Translations under genes and position numbers: made by a program | The notes under the pieces: model-generated | Database searches by the model: none | The model's input: only the letters and a program-made list of their open reading frames with translations | Told to the model about the DNA's origin: nothing | Shown here: positions 35,962-45,170 of the stretch, piece by piece | Position numbering within the stretch: position 1 is the first letter of the stretch | Layout of the letters: the number at the start of each line of letters is the position of its first letter | Source of the DNA: an uncultured Arachnia sp. | GTDB lineage: Bacteria > Actinomycetota > Actinomycetes > Propionibacteriales > Propionibacteriaceae | Direction of reading: 5' to 3' | Assembly (NCBI GenBank): GCA_947493995.1 | Contig: CANLTJ010000009.1 | Span: forward strand, 1-64,000 | Length of the DNA: 64,000 bases

Positions 35962-36957
35962 ATGAGTGACCGTCATCCTCAGAGGCCGCAGCGGGCCGCA
36001 GGGCGCGCGTCGGAACGGAACGACACCAGGGCCACCCGCGTACCGGGGCGGGTTCAGATGGAGTCCCAGCGATCATCACTCGGCACGCGAACCAGCACTG
36101 ACAATGAGCCTGTCGCCCCCGACACCGGAACTCAGTGGCGGTTGCAGAGGGGATGGTGGGTGGTTGCCGGAGCGCTGGGGATCCTGCTGGCACTCGTGCT
36201 GTCGCTGGTCTGGCTTCCCTCGATTGAGACGTCAACTCCACAGCGAGCGACGCCCGGAGCACCTGTGGGGTCGACGTCGACGCCAACACGGTCCTCGAAC
36301 CCGTCTGGTGCTTCAGCGAGTGATTCACCCGCCACGTCGGACTCCCCCACGCCCGATATCTTCCCGCCCGCTGAACCGCCACTGCCCGGTAACACTCCCG
36401 CTCTCTCCTCGTCTCCGTCTCCTGGTGCCCCGTCGGCGCCCGCACCCGGAGAACCAGCGACCCCGGCAGAACTGGCAGAAGACATCCAGCTCAACGACGC
36501 CAGGTTCTCCGTTCCCCAGAACTGGACGCTCGTGGGCGATGAGCAGATTGAGGACTCGCGACGCGCGGTCAGACTTCACCAGCAGGAGACGGATGTTCGT
36601 CTCCAGGCAGTGACAGTGGGACCCTCAGGACAGACGCTCACGTCTGCGTGCGCAGCGCTCGTGGAGCTTCAACAGTCCCAGTTCACGGACGTGGAACAGC
36701 AGCTGGTGGCCCCCATCGGCGTGGACTCCGCGCAGGGATCCGCGGTGCGCTGCGGATTCGAGGGCACCCGAACCGACGACGGCGTAGCCAACACCGTCAC
36801 CTTCACCCTCGTCGAGCGTCTTGCCGACTCACACGTGCTGATGCTTCGGACCACCGTGCCGCAGCCTTCCGCGGGAGCCACACCCGTTCTCGCCCAACTC
36901 AACGCCATGGCCTGCGGGGCCAGCGTCAGCTTCGGAGTAGCCCTGCCCCTGTGCTGA
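35962..36957 (+). CDS. Proline-rich membrane-anchored extracytoplasmic protein
   Basis: A 331-residue protein with a basic cytoplasmic N-terminus (about 60 residues), a single membrane segment at about 64-86, and a Pro/Ser/Thr/Ala-rich spacer (about 90-172) that probably spans the cell wall. A compact outer domain follows (LNDARFSVPQNWTLVGDEQIED...), resembling small lipid-binding or PsbP-like folds of actinobacterial exported proteins. No specific family is recognised. It lies between tRNA-Val and the C5-epimerase-like gene, and no SD is obvious upstream of the ATG. Confidence 0.68.
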   Translation: MSDRHPQRPQRAAGRASERNDTRATRVPGRVQMESQRSSLGTRTSTDNEPVAPDTGTQWRLQRGWWVVAGALGILLALVLSLVWLPSIETSTPQRATPGAPVGSTSTPTRSSNPSGASASDSPATSDSPTPDIFPPAEPPLPGNTPALSSSPSPGAPSAPAPGEPATPAELAEDIQLNDARFSVPQNWTLVGDEQIEDSRRAVRLHQQETDVRLQAVTVGPSGQTLTSACAALVELQQSQFTDVEQQLVAPIGVDSAQGSAVRCGFEGTRTDDGVANTVTFTLVERLADSHVLMLRTTVPQPSAGATPVLAQLNAMACGASVSFGVALPLC

Positions 36958-37071
36958 GATGCTGCACTCCGTCAGCACCATCGACACCCGGCATGAGAAC
37001 TGGCGCCGCCGTTCGCTATGTTGCTCAGGAGCAGCCGCTCAAGACGTACGGTCGCCGAGAAGGGGCGGACA

Positions 37072-39291
37072 ATGGTGTTGCTGAGAAGAATCCTCGGATG
37101 GGTTGCCACGGGCACCGCCCTGACTCTGATGATGGTGGGCTTCGTCGCCCCCCCACGGGCAGCAGCGGTGGACATTTACACCACCGAAGGGATTCACGAG
37201 GTCAACGGCCGAACTTGGCGCACCCAGTGTTCCCAGTACAGCTCGTCGGTGCGCAGATGCCGCACCGATATCATCGCCACGACCGTTGTCGCAGCTCCAG
37301 CCGGCTTCGTGTCGCAGACCGGGTGGGTGTTCAACAATTTGACCTACCTTCCCAGCCCGCGAGGACAGTGGAGCGGTAATCCCCTGGCCACGCACGGAAC
37401 GCACACCATCGATGGGAGGCAGTGGCGAACGGAGTGCGACACTCCGGCAACCGGCCGCAACGGCTGCCGCAGCTACATCCTGGCGCGGGTGGTTGCCGTC
37501 GTCGGCACCAACCCCACCCGGTATGCCTGGACGTCGCAATGGACATTCAACAACATCGTTCAGTTCAGCCAGCAGTCTGTGCCGGTGGTACCTCAACCAC
37601 CCAACTGCAACGGCGCGCCACACCCCGCGGGGTTTCGCATGGGGCCCGACGGCAGACCGTCGCCCCCCGGCCGTGGACAGATCCCGGGCAACTCCTACCA
37701 TGCGCAATACATCGGCAACTACATTCGCACCGCGATGAAGGACACGCGCACCACTCAGTCGCAGAAGAAGTGTCTCGCCATCAAGGCCGGCAAGCATCTC
37801 ATCGACGGGTCCACCACCCGAGTTGTGGACGGTGTCACGTCGCGGTGGTTCCCCTACGATTTCGACTTCCGGGCGAACCCCACCGTCAACACTCTCCGTG
37901 CCCCCTGGTACTCCGGAATCACCCAGGCCAATGCGCTGACCCTGTCCATTCTCATGGCGGACATCACGGGAGATCCCGTCTGGACTCGTTACGGACGCGA
38001 GGTTTTCGAGAGCTTCATGGTCCGTCACGAGGACGGCGGATTCACCTCGCGGGAGAAAGGTTTTCTCTGGTTCGAGCTGTATCGCACCAGTCCCGGTACC
38101 AGCGTGCTCAATGGTCACTTCCAGGCACTCATTGCCCTCAGCGCATGGGGGGAGACCATGAACGAACCTCGAGCACAGGCTCTCGTGGACGAATCACTGG
38201 CTGAGCTCGACACCTTGCTGGCCGCCAGTGAGGTGGAGGTGGAGGCCGGGGTGATGGGAAGCTATGAGCTGCTGCGTGGCTATCCAGCAGCGCCTCTGCG
38301 TCTCGTCGCATCCCCCGGTTTCAGAGTGGATGGGACTCTGCTCAACGGAGCACCACAGCCCATCGCGACCGTGAAAAGCGCGTCCCCACCCGCTCCCAAT
38401 GTGCTGCTCAACTCCGACATGACAGCGACCAACGGAGGGATTCCGACGCACTGGCGTCCGCGCGAATCGCGCTCCAACGTCACCGTCCGCGACGGAGCAG
38501 TGAGGTTCGTCACTGATGGCTCACGGTGGCAGGGGGTGAGCCAGAGCATCCCGGCGGGGACGTTCCAGCCGGGGGAAGAGCTCAATCTCAGGGCCAGGGC
38601 CCGACTCACCGTTCCCGAGGGTGCGCCCGGGAACTCGGCCAAGGTCATGGCCAGGCAGTGGTGCTCCGGGAAGGACACGACTCTTCTCACCACCACCAAG
38701 ACGCGCAGTGACTCCTGGACGTCGTACGACTTTGGATTCTCCGCTCCACGAGCGGGCTGTTCATTGGAAATCATCCTGACATCGGCCAATGAGGGGCCTG
38801 CGGGAAGCATCATTGAGTTCGACGACGTGGAACTCTCCCGTGCCGATGTCGTCGGTCCGGCAACGACACCGGACTACGACCTTCGTGTGGATGAGACACC
38901 GGTGAACACGCTCACTTTCAGGGGCAGCGGTGCAGCGACGCTGCAGGCCCACGCCGACGGGCGTTGGCAGGACATCGGCCACATCTCGCTGACTGCCGGC
39001 ACACCGGCATCACTGATCGTTCCCGAGCGTCACACCGGACGGAACCTGCACTACGGATATCACGAGGGTCATGTGGCCGAGCTGATGCTTCTCCACAAGC
39101 TCACCGGCGATCCCCTGTTCCTCGACTATGCCCGACGCTGGGTGCCGCTGGCTCCGCTCTACAACGCCACAGTCCCCCGCAGCGACGCCCGGATGGTGGC
39201 AACACTCGATCCGTTGAGCGAGGTGCCATCGGAAATGCTTGTTCTACCGGGCAGCGAGGCCCACGAGGCGAAGGCTCCCGAGAGCGAGTAG
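37072..39291 (+). CDS. Exported multidomain D-glucuronyl C5-epimerase-like protein
   Basis: A 739-residue exported protein. The signal peptide is 1-32; two repeats of the Cys/Trp-rich domain occupy about 34-93 and 103-163. Residues about 258-430 match the C5-epimerase (GlcE-like) toroid: FPYDFDFRANPTVNTLRAPW, YSGITQANALTLS, TGDPVW, then SVLNGHFQALIALS. Residues 443-592 look like a carbohydrate-binding beta-sandwich (NVLLNSDM...FDDVELSR). The segment at 655-692 (NLHYGYHEGHVAELMLLHKL, FLDYARRW) resembles the last helices of the same toroid, so the sandwich seems inserted. ATG at 37072 follows AAGGGG. It should modify uronic-acid polysaccharide outside the cell (inference). Confidence 0.75.
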   Translation: MVLLRRILGWVATGTALTLMMVGFVAPPRAAAVDIYTTEGIHEVNGRTWRTQCSQYSSSVRRCRTDIIATTVVAAPAGFVSQTGWVFNNLTYLPSPRGQWSGNPLATHGTHTIDGRQWRTECDTPATGRNGCRSYILARVVAVVGTNPTRYAWTSQWTFNNIVQFSQQSVPVVPQPPNCNGAPHPAGFRMGPDGRPSPPGRGQIPGNSYHAQYIGNYIRTAMKDTRTTQSQKKCLAIKAGKHLIDGSTTRVVDGVTSRWFPYDFDFRANPTVNTLRAPWYSGITQANALTLSILMADITGDPVWTRYGREVFESFMVRHEDGGFTSREKGFLWFELYRTSPGTSVLNGHFQALIALSAWGETMNEPRAQALVDESLAELDTLLAASEVEVEAGVMGSYELLRGYPAAPLRLVASPGFRVDGTLLNGAPQPIATVKSASPPAPNVLLNSDMTATNGGIPTHWRPRESRSNVTVRDGAVRFVTDGSRWQGVSQSIPAGTFQPGEELNLRARARLTVPEGAPGNSAKVMARQWCSGKDTTLLTTTKTRSDSWTSYDFGFSAPRAGCSLEIILTSANEGPAGSIIEFDDVELSRADVVGPATTPDYDLRVDETPVNTLTFRGSGAATLQAHADGRWQDIGHISLTAGTPASLIVPERHTGRNLHYGYHEGHVAELMLLHKLTGDPLFLDYARRWVPLAPLYNATVPRSDARMVATLDPLSEVPSEMLVLPGSEAHEAKAPESE

Positions 39292-39350
39292 CAGGACAGG
39301 TAGATCGGATTCGGCGTGTGTGCTCGTGATGCCGACGCGCCCACGCGTCC

Positions 39351-41561
39351 CTAGGTCTGGCCCGGGCGCCTGCTCAGCTGAAGGAACACGTCTCGCAGAT
39401 CCATCCACCACTGGTGGCGGGGGCGCTGGCTCTCCCAGTCCATGTCCTCCGTCACGTCCCGGAACCGGGCGAACAATCCCGGCGCGTTGCGCGAGGCGGC
39501 CGAGTACTGCGTCGTCTTGTCCGTCAATTGCCCGTCCAGGTGCACCACAGCATTGTGTGCGAGGCGGGTGGCGTTGATCCGGTCGAACGGCGAGGGAGTA
39601 CCGCCCTGCTGCATGTGCCCGATGACGGCCTCGCGCACGGTGAACCTGCCGCGCCCCTCCGCCTCGAAAAGCCGTCGCAGAACGTCAGTGGTGTAGTGCT
39701 CGCTGGCTTCCTCGCCGATCACCGCGAGATAGAAGTTGCGTCCCATCTCGAAAGCATCCACCAGCGCGGCAATGTCCTCCTCCAGCTCCGAGAGATTGAT
39801 TCCCAGCTCGGGCAGGTAGGACTTCTCAGCTCCCCCCGCAATGCCCCCCATCAGGGGCAGGAAGCCGCAACCCCGCCCCATCGTCTCCACGATGAAGGCG
39901 CGTTTGCTGGCGGAGGCCGACATCCGAACCATGTCGATGGCATCCACAACGGTGTTCAGGGCCGTGTCGGCCCCCACCGCCATCGGCCAGCCGGGAAGGT
40001 TGTTGTCGATGCTTGCCGGAATGACGGCAATCGGAATGTCGAAGGCCGGATAGCGGTGTCGCTCACGCTCCAGCAGAGCGACGGTGGCGTAGGCATGGAA
40101 TCCACCCGTCACCACCAGCGCATCAATCCGATTGGCCTCCAACTGCCGCGCCATGGCGTAGAGATCCGAATCCTTCGGAATGTAGCGACGTGTGCCGAGA
40201 TCCGCGCCACCAGTCTGGGCCATGCCCTCCACATCCGACCATGTCCACCGCGAGAAGTGTCCCGACACCAGCCCGGGGACGCCTCCTTCGATGGCCAGCA
40301 TCTCGTACCCCAGGTCGATGCCCGAGCGGATCGCCACCCGTGCCAACTGGTTCATGCCGGGAGCCAGCGCGCCGGCGTTCATCACCCCGATTCGCCTGGC
40401 CTCACTACCCTCCCCGACGCTGGGGTCGGCCTCGGTAATTCCGCGGTAGATGTCGATCATCGTCGTGAAACCGGGACCGCGCGCCCGGATGGCTGACGCA
40501 TAATCGCCGTCCGCGATGAACTCGCCCACCTGCTGGGTGTTCTCAACAGCTTCCAGAAGCGGCAGTGCGACAACTGCATCCCGTCGGACGCCCACGAGCA
40601 CCGGCTCGGCGCCGTCGGCGGCTTGCAGGACCTGATTGACCGCTTCCACTCCACAGGCCGTGGCCATCCAACGATCGTAGGCACTTGGCCGCCCGCCGCG
40701 TTGCACGTGCCCGAGGATCGTGATGCGTGCATCGTCGCCGGTACGCTCCAACAGTGCCTGGCGGATGCGCTGGGCTGTGATGGGCTCCTGATCGCGATCG
40801 GTGGCGCCCTCGGCCACGACCACGATGGAGTCGCGTCGTCCAGCGGCTCGTCCCCGTTCCAACAGCTCCACGAGGCGGTCCTCCCAGCCATTTCGGGGTG
40901 GGATTTCGGGCAGGAACGCGTAATCCGCCCCACCGGAGACCGCGCTCATGAGCGCGAGATATCCGCAGCGTCGGCCCATGACCTCCACGATGAATGTCCG
41001 CTGATGGGATTCGGCCGTGGAGCTGATCGCGTCGATGGCTTCGGTGATGCGGTGCATCGCGGAATCAGTGCCGATCGTCATGTCCGTGCCCACCATGTCA
41101 TTGTCGATGGAGCCGACGAGGCCAACCACCTGGAGGAATGGATGATTTTCGGCATCCTCCTCAGAAATCTCCCCCTCCGCCAGCAGATCCGCCACGTGCT
41201 GGGGCCACTCCGTCTGCAACAGCGCGGTGCCCGTCAGTGATCCGTCGCCGCCGATGACGATCACCTTGTCAATGCCGCGCGCGATGAGATTGCGAACCGC
41301 GCGACGCCGGCCTGATCCCTCACGGAAGGCGGCGCACCGCGCGGTGCCGATGATCGTCCCACCCTTGTTGAGGATTCCGGAGACATCGCCCCATCCCATG
41401 CGGATGATGTGCTCGCCACCCTCGACGGCTCCGAGCCAGCCCTCGCGGATCGCATGGACCTCGGCGTCCTGGTGGATGGCGGCGCGGACGATGGAGCGCA
41501 CCGCGGCGTTCATGCCCTGCGCATCCCCGCCCGACGTGAGGACACCGATGCGAGAGGACAT
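39351..41561 (-). CDS. Tandem-domain 6-phosphofructokinase, eukaryotic type
   Basis: Phosphorylates fructose 6-phosphate in glycolysis. The 736-residue protein consists of two homologous PFK domains, about twice the size of bacterial PfkA. The N-half (1-380) has intact active-site motifs: TSGGDAQGMN, GGDGS at 104-108, SIDND with Asp153, VMGRRCGYLAL and HVQRGG. The Gly in GGDGS and the Gly before SIDND indicate use of ATP, not pyrophosphate. The C-half (about 390-736) retains SIDNN, TMGRGCGF and GHMQQGG but replaces the nucleotide motifs with NAGALAPGMN and GGFHA, as a regulatory half would. Fused PFKs are standard in animals and fungi and uncommon in bacteria. Confidence 0.9.
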   Translation of the reverse strand: MSSRIGVLTSGGDAQGMNAAVRSIVRAAIHQDAEVHAIREGWLGAVEGGEHIIRMGWGDVSGILNKGGTIIGTARCAAFREGSGRRRAVRNLIARGIDKVIVIGGDGSLTGTALLQTEWPQHVADLLAEGEISEEDAENHPFLQVVGLVGSIDNDMVGTDMTIGTDSAMHRITEAIDAISSTAESHQRTFIVEVMGRRCGYLALMSAVSGGADYAFLPEIPPRNGWEDRLVELLERGRAAGRRDSIVVVAEGATDRDQEPITAQRIRQALLERTGDDARITILGHVQRGGRPSAYDRWMATACGVEAVNQVLQAADGAEPVLVGVRRDAVVALPLLEAVENTQQVGEFIADGDYASAIRARGPGFTTMIDIYRGITEADPSVGEGSEARRIGVMNAGALAPGMNQLARVAIRSGIDLGYEMLAIEGGVPGLVSGHFSRWTWSDVEGMAQTGGADLGTRRYIPKDSDLYAMARQLEANRIDALVVTGGFHAYATVALLERERHRYPAFDIPIAVIPASIDNNLPGWPMAVGADTALNTVVDAIDMVRMSASASKRAFIVETMGRGCGFLPLMGGIAGGAEKSYLPELGINLSELEEDIAALVDAFEMGRNFYLAVIGEEASEHYTTDVLRRLFEAEGRGRFTVREAVIGHMQQGGTPSPFDRINATRLAHNAVVHLDGQLTDKTTQYSAASRNAPGLFARFRDVTEDMDWESQRPRHQWWMDLRDVFLQLSRRPGQT

Positions 41562-41597
41562 GGAAATCGTGTCTCCTGATCCGTTGTGGAAGCTGCT

Positions 41598-42002
41598 CTA
41601 GCGGCGGTGGCTCTTGGGACGGACAACCTTGGTGGCCTGCCAGTCCGGACTCACGTTGACGCTTCCCGTGAGGGAGAGTCCGGCGGTGACGGCACCCTCT
41701 GCCAGGTCGCTGGCCTCGATGAACCCGGTTCGACCCACCTTGGGGGTGAACAGCCAGATGTATCCGTTGGGGGCAAGATCCGTCATGGCTTCCACCAGAC
41801 CATCGGCGACGTCGCCGTCGTCGTCGCGCCACCACAACACCACGGCATCGACACCCTCCAGCGATTCCTCCACCATGTCCGCATCGATGATGTCCATGAT
41901 GTCGTCGCGGAGGTCTGCATCGACGTCCTCGTCCCAGCCGACCTCCTCCACCATCATGCCCGGCGTCAGACCCAACAGGTCCGCACCTTCAGCCGCACTC
42001 AC
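41598..42002 (-). CDS. DUF3052 family protein
   Basis: A 134-residue acidic protein with a DUF3052 pattern: GLTPGMMVEEVGWDEDVDADL, LWWRDDDGDVADGLVEAM, LAPNGYIWLFTPK and a basic end (VVRPKSHRR). The family is actinobacterial, commonly encoded beside the pyruvate dehydrogenase E1 gene (the mycobacterial neighbour of aceE is an example), and has no known function. GTG at 42002 has AAAGGA about 9 nt upstream. A strong terminator separates it from aceE, so it may have its own promoter. Confidence 0.85.
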   Translation of the reverse strand: MSAAEGADLLGLTPGMMVEEVGWDEDVDADLRDDIMDIIDADMVEESLEGVDAVVLWWRDDDGDVADGLVEAMTDLAPNGYIWLFTPKVGRTGFIEASDLAEGAVTAGLSLTGSVNVSPDWQATKVVRPKSHRR

Positions 42003-42069
42003 AGTTCGGTCCTTTCACCATTGACGTACACGGGTCCAAGAGTGCCAGATGTCGACCCTCCGGCGCACA

Positions 42070-42098
42070 CCGCCCTCCGCTCGGTGAGCGGAGGGCGG
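42070..42098 (-). terminator. Terminator hairpin of aceE
   Basis: Perfect 13-bp stem (CCGCCCTCCGCTC and complement, 42070-42082/42086-42098) with a 3-nt loop, 24 nt after the aceE stop and before DUF3052 on the same strand. No U run, common for high-GC terminators. Confidence 0.75.
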
Positions 42099-42122
42099 CA
42101 TGTATCCCGGGTGGTTTTATGC

Positions 42123-44885
42123 TCAGGCGTCGCCACCCACGTTGCCCGATGTACCGGCCGTGACATCGTCGATCCGGTACTTGCTCGCTGCATCAGTTGC
42201 CCAACTCTCGGGCACCTCACCGCGGCGGCCGAGGCCCTGCAGCACCGCCACTGCGATGGAGGGCCCGTCGATGTGGAAGTAACGGCGAGCTGCAGCCCTC
42301 GTGTCGGAGAACCCGAAGCCGTCGGCCCCTAGCGTGGTGTAGTCGCCCGGTACCCACTCACGGATCTGATCAGGCACCGCCCGCATGTAATCGGACACGG
42401 CCACAACGGGGCCCTGGGTGCTTTCCAGCTTCTCCTCCACCCAGATCTTGTCGTGCTCACCCCATGGATCGCTGAACCTGGCCTCGTCCCGCGCCATGCC
42501 CTCTCGACGCAACTCACCCCACGACGTCACGCTCCAGACATCCGCAACCACGCCGAAGTCGTCCTTCAGCAACTGCTGTGCTTCGAGCGCCCAGGGGACA
42601 CCGACGCCTGATGCGAGAATCTGCGCCCGTCGAGCATCCTCACCAACCCCGTCGAAGGAACCCTCCTTCAGCAGGTACATGCCCTTGACGATGCCCTCCG
42701 CGTCGACGTTCTCCGGTTCCGCCGGCTGCACGATGGGCTCGTTGTACACGGTGAGGTAGTACATGACGTCCTCCGGGTCCTCGCCGTACATCCGGCGCAG
42801 ACCGTCCTGCACAATGTGGGCAATCTCGTAGGAGTAGGCAGGGTCATAGGACGCCACCGCAGGGTTGGTTGATGCGAGCAGCGGCGAATGACCGTCCATG
42901 TGCTGCGTGCCCTCGCCCGTGAGCGTGGTCCTTCCCGCCGTTGCCCCGATGAGGAAGCCGCGCGTCAGCTGATCAGCCGCCGCCCACAGGAAGTCCCCGG
43001 TGCGCTGGAATCCGAACATCGAGTAGAAGACGTACACCGGCACCATGGGTAGCCCATGGGTGGCGTACGAGGTGCCTGCGGCGGTGAACGCGGCGACGGA
43101 ACCCGCCTCGTTGATGCCGGTGTGCTGAATCTGCCCGTCCTTGGCCTCGCGGTAGGACAGGAACAATTCGTTGTCCACCGGCGTGTAGTTCTGGCCGTGC
43201 GGGTTGTAGATCTTGATGGTGGGGAAGAACGCGTCCATGCCGAACGTCCGTGCCTCGTCCGGAATGATCGGCACCACGTGCGGGGCGAACTCCTTGTCCC
43301 TCATCAGATCCTTCAGCAGCCGGACGAACGCCATGGTGGTGGCGATCTCCTGCTTGCCCGATCCCTTCCGAACGCTGGCGTAGGCCTTTTCGCCCGGTAG
43401 CGAGATGAACTTCCGGTCCCCGCGTCGCTCAGGTATGAAGCCTCCCAGCTCGCGGCGACGCTCCATCAGGTACTGCATGCGAGGATCATCCTTGTCCGGG
43501 CGCACGTACGGCGGCTCGTAGGGATTCTCGTCCAGCACCTTGTCGGAGACGGGGACGTTGACCCGGTCGCGGAAGGTTTTCAGATCGTCCAGCACCAGCT
43601 TCTTCATCTGGTGGGTCGCGTTGCGCCCGGCGAAGTGCTTACCGAGGAAATAGCCCTTGATGGTGTGCGCAAGGATGACCGTCGGGCCGCCGGTGTACTC
43701 GGCGGCGGCCTTGTAGGCGGAATACACCTTCTGGTAGTCATGGCCGCCGCGGGTGAGGCGCCAGATGTCGTCGTCGGACCAGTCCTTCACCATGGCCGCT
43801 GTCCGCGGGTCACGTTCGAAGAAGTGCTTGCGCACGTAGGCGCCGTCGTTGGCCTTGAACGTCTGGTAATCGCCGTCTGAGGTGGCGTTCATCAGGTTGA
43901 CGAGCGCGCCGTCGCTGTCGGCGGCCAGCAGCGGATCCCAACCGCGACCCCAGACAGCCTTGATCACGTTCCAGCCGGCACCCCGGAAGAACGCTTCCAG
44001 CTCCTGCATGATCTTGCCGTTGCCCCGCACCGGACCATCAAGCCTCTGCAGGTTGCAGTTGACCACGAAGGTGAGATTGTCAAGGTCCTCATTGGCGGCC
44101 GCCTGCAGCGCGCCCCGCGCTTCCGGTTCATCCATCTCACCGTCGCCGAGGAACGCCCAGACGTGCTGCTGGGAGGTGTCCTTGAGCCCCCGGTTGTGCA
44201 GGTAGCGATTGAACTGCGCCTGGTAGATGGCATTCATGGGCCCGATGCCCATGGACACCGTCGGGAACTCCCAGAACTTGGGCATCTGATGGGGGTGCGG
44301 GTAGGAGGGGAGGCCGCGGAGTTCCCCGTCCACGTAATGACTGTGTTCCTGGCGGAAACCGTCCAGATCGGCTTCCTGCAGCCTGCCCTCGAGGAAGGCC
44401 CGGGCGTACATGCCGGGTGATGCGTGGCCCTGGAAGAAGACCTGGTCGCCGCCACCTTCATGGTCCTTGCCGCGGAAGAAATGGTTCATGCCCACTTCAT
44501 AGAGCGTCGCCGAGGACGCGTAGGAGGCGATGTGTCCACCGACGCCAATGCCGGGCCGCTGAGCGCGGTGCACCATGATGGCTGCGTTCCAGCGCAGGAG
44601 GCGGCGGATTTCGCGTTCGAGAGTCTCATCTCCCGGGTAGGGGGCTTCCTGCGACGCCGGGATCGTGTTGATGTAGTCAGTTCCCGTCAGCGACGGGACG
44701 CCGATCTGGCGCTCGCGCGCTCGTTCCAGAAGCTTGAGCATGACATATCGGGCCCTGTGACGCCCCCCCTCCTCAATGATGCCGTCAAGCGACTCGAGCC
44801 ACTCGGCCGTCTCTTCCAGGTCAGCGTCGGGAAGTGTGGTGGGAAGTCCGTTGAGGATGGGGCCGGCCTCGTCCATCTGGGTCAC
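42123..44885 (-). CDS. aceE: Pyruvate dehydrogenase E1 component, homodimeric AceE
   Basis: Thiamine diphosphate-dependent subunit that decarboxylates pyruvate and transfers acetyl to the lipoyl of E2, linking glycolysis to the TCA cycle. The 920-residue length is that of the single-chain AceE type. The TPP motif begins [13 protein letters not shown] near residue 245 and closes [15 protein letters not shown]. Actinobacteria pair this E1 with SucB-like E2 encoded elsewhere. GTG at 44885 ([10 protein letters not shown]) has AGAGG 7 nt upstream; the frame to 44942 lacks family support. Confidence 0.95.
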   Translation of the reverse strand: MTQMDEAGPILNGLPTTLPDADLEETAEWLESLDGIIEEGGRHRARYVMLKLLERARERQIGVPSLTGTDYINTIPASQEAPYPGDETLEREIRRLLRWNAAIMVHRAQRPGIGVGGHIASYASSATLYEVGMNHFFRGKDHEGGGDQVFFQGHASPGMYARAFLEGRLQEADLDGFRQEHSHYVDGELRGLPSYPHPHQMPKFWEFPTVSMGIGPMNAIYQAQFNRYLHNRGLKDTSQQHVWAFLGDGEMDEPEARGALQAAANEDLDNLTFVVNCNLQRLDGPVRGNGKIMQELEAFFRGAGWNVIKAVWGRGWDPLLAADSDGALVNLMNATSDGDYQTFKANDGAYVRKHFFERDPRTAAMVKDWSDDDIWRLTRGGHDYQKVYSAYKAAAEYTGGPTVILAHTIKGYFLGKHFAGRNATHQMKKLVLDDLKTFRDRVNVPVSDKVLDENPYEPPYVRPDKDDPRMQYLMERRRELGGFIPERRGDRKFISLPGEKAYASVRKGSGKQEIATTMAFVRLLKDLMRDKEFAPHVVPIIPDEARTFGMDAFFPTIKIYNPHGQNYTPVDNELFLSYREAKDGQIQHTGINEAGSVAAFTAAGTSYATHGLPMVPVYVFYSMFGFQRTGDFLWAAADQLTRGFLIGATAGRTTLTGEGTQHMDGHSPLLASTNPAVASYDPAYSYEIAHIVQDGLRRMYGEDPEDVMYYLTVYNEPIVQPAEPENVDAEGIVKGMYLLKEGSFDGVGEDARRAQILASGVGVPWALEAQQLLKDDFGVVADVWSVTSWGELRREGMARDEARFSDPWGEHDKIWVEEKLESTQGPVVAVSDYMRAVPDQIREWVPGDYTTLGADGFGFSDTRAAARRYFHIDGPSIAVAVLQGLGRRGEVPESWATDAASKYRIDDVTAGTSGNVGGDA

Positions 44886-45044
44886 GTGAATCCTCTCAGT
44901 GGTGGGTGGGACACCCTCGTCGTGGAGGGCGTCCGCGTGCACAGCCCAAGATACCCCTCACCCGATGAACTTTCATGCGTCAGCGACAGTAGTCGGACCG
45001 TGGGTCCGGCCCCCACGTCTTCGTGGAATGGCTGGAAGACGAAT

Positions 45045-45056
45045 GTGAACGTTCCC
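45045..45056. promoter_or_regulatory. Candidate LacI-family operator upstream of the sugar transporter
   Basis: GTGAACGTTCCC, a near-palindrome around GAACGTTC with central CG, about 115 nt before the binding-protein start. LacI/CcpA-type repressors of sugar operons bind similar sites. A weak promoter pair (TTACTT, 18 nt, TATCCA) lies just downstream. No lacI gene is in the window, so this is a motif-level suggestion. Confidence 0.35.
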
Positions 45057-45131
45057 GAATCGTTACTTCATCGTGACCGAGTTCGGTATCCAAAACCCCT
45101 GAAATCCGATTGACTGGAGGTTGCAATGAGT

Positions 45132-45151
45132 ACCGGCCGACGGAGGCCGGT
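45132..45151 (+). promoter_or_regulatory. Leader hairpin before the sugar-binding protein gene
   Basis: Arms ACCGGCC/GGCCGGT (7 bp, 6-nt loop), 19 nt before the ATG at 45171. It may influence RBS access or message stability. Confidence 0.4.
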
Positions 45152-45170
45152 CCACGAGGAAAGGACAGAG

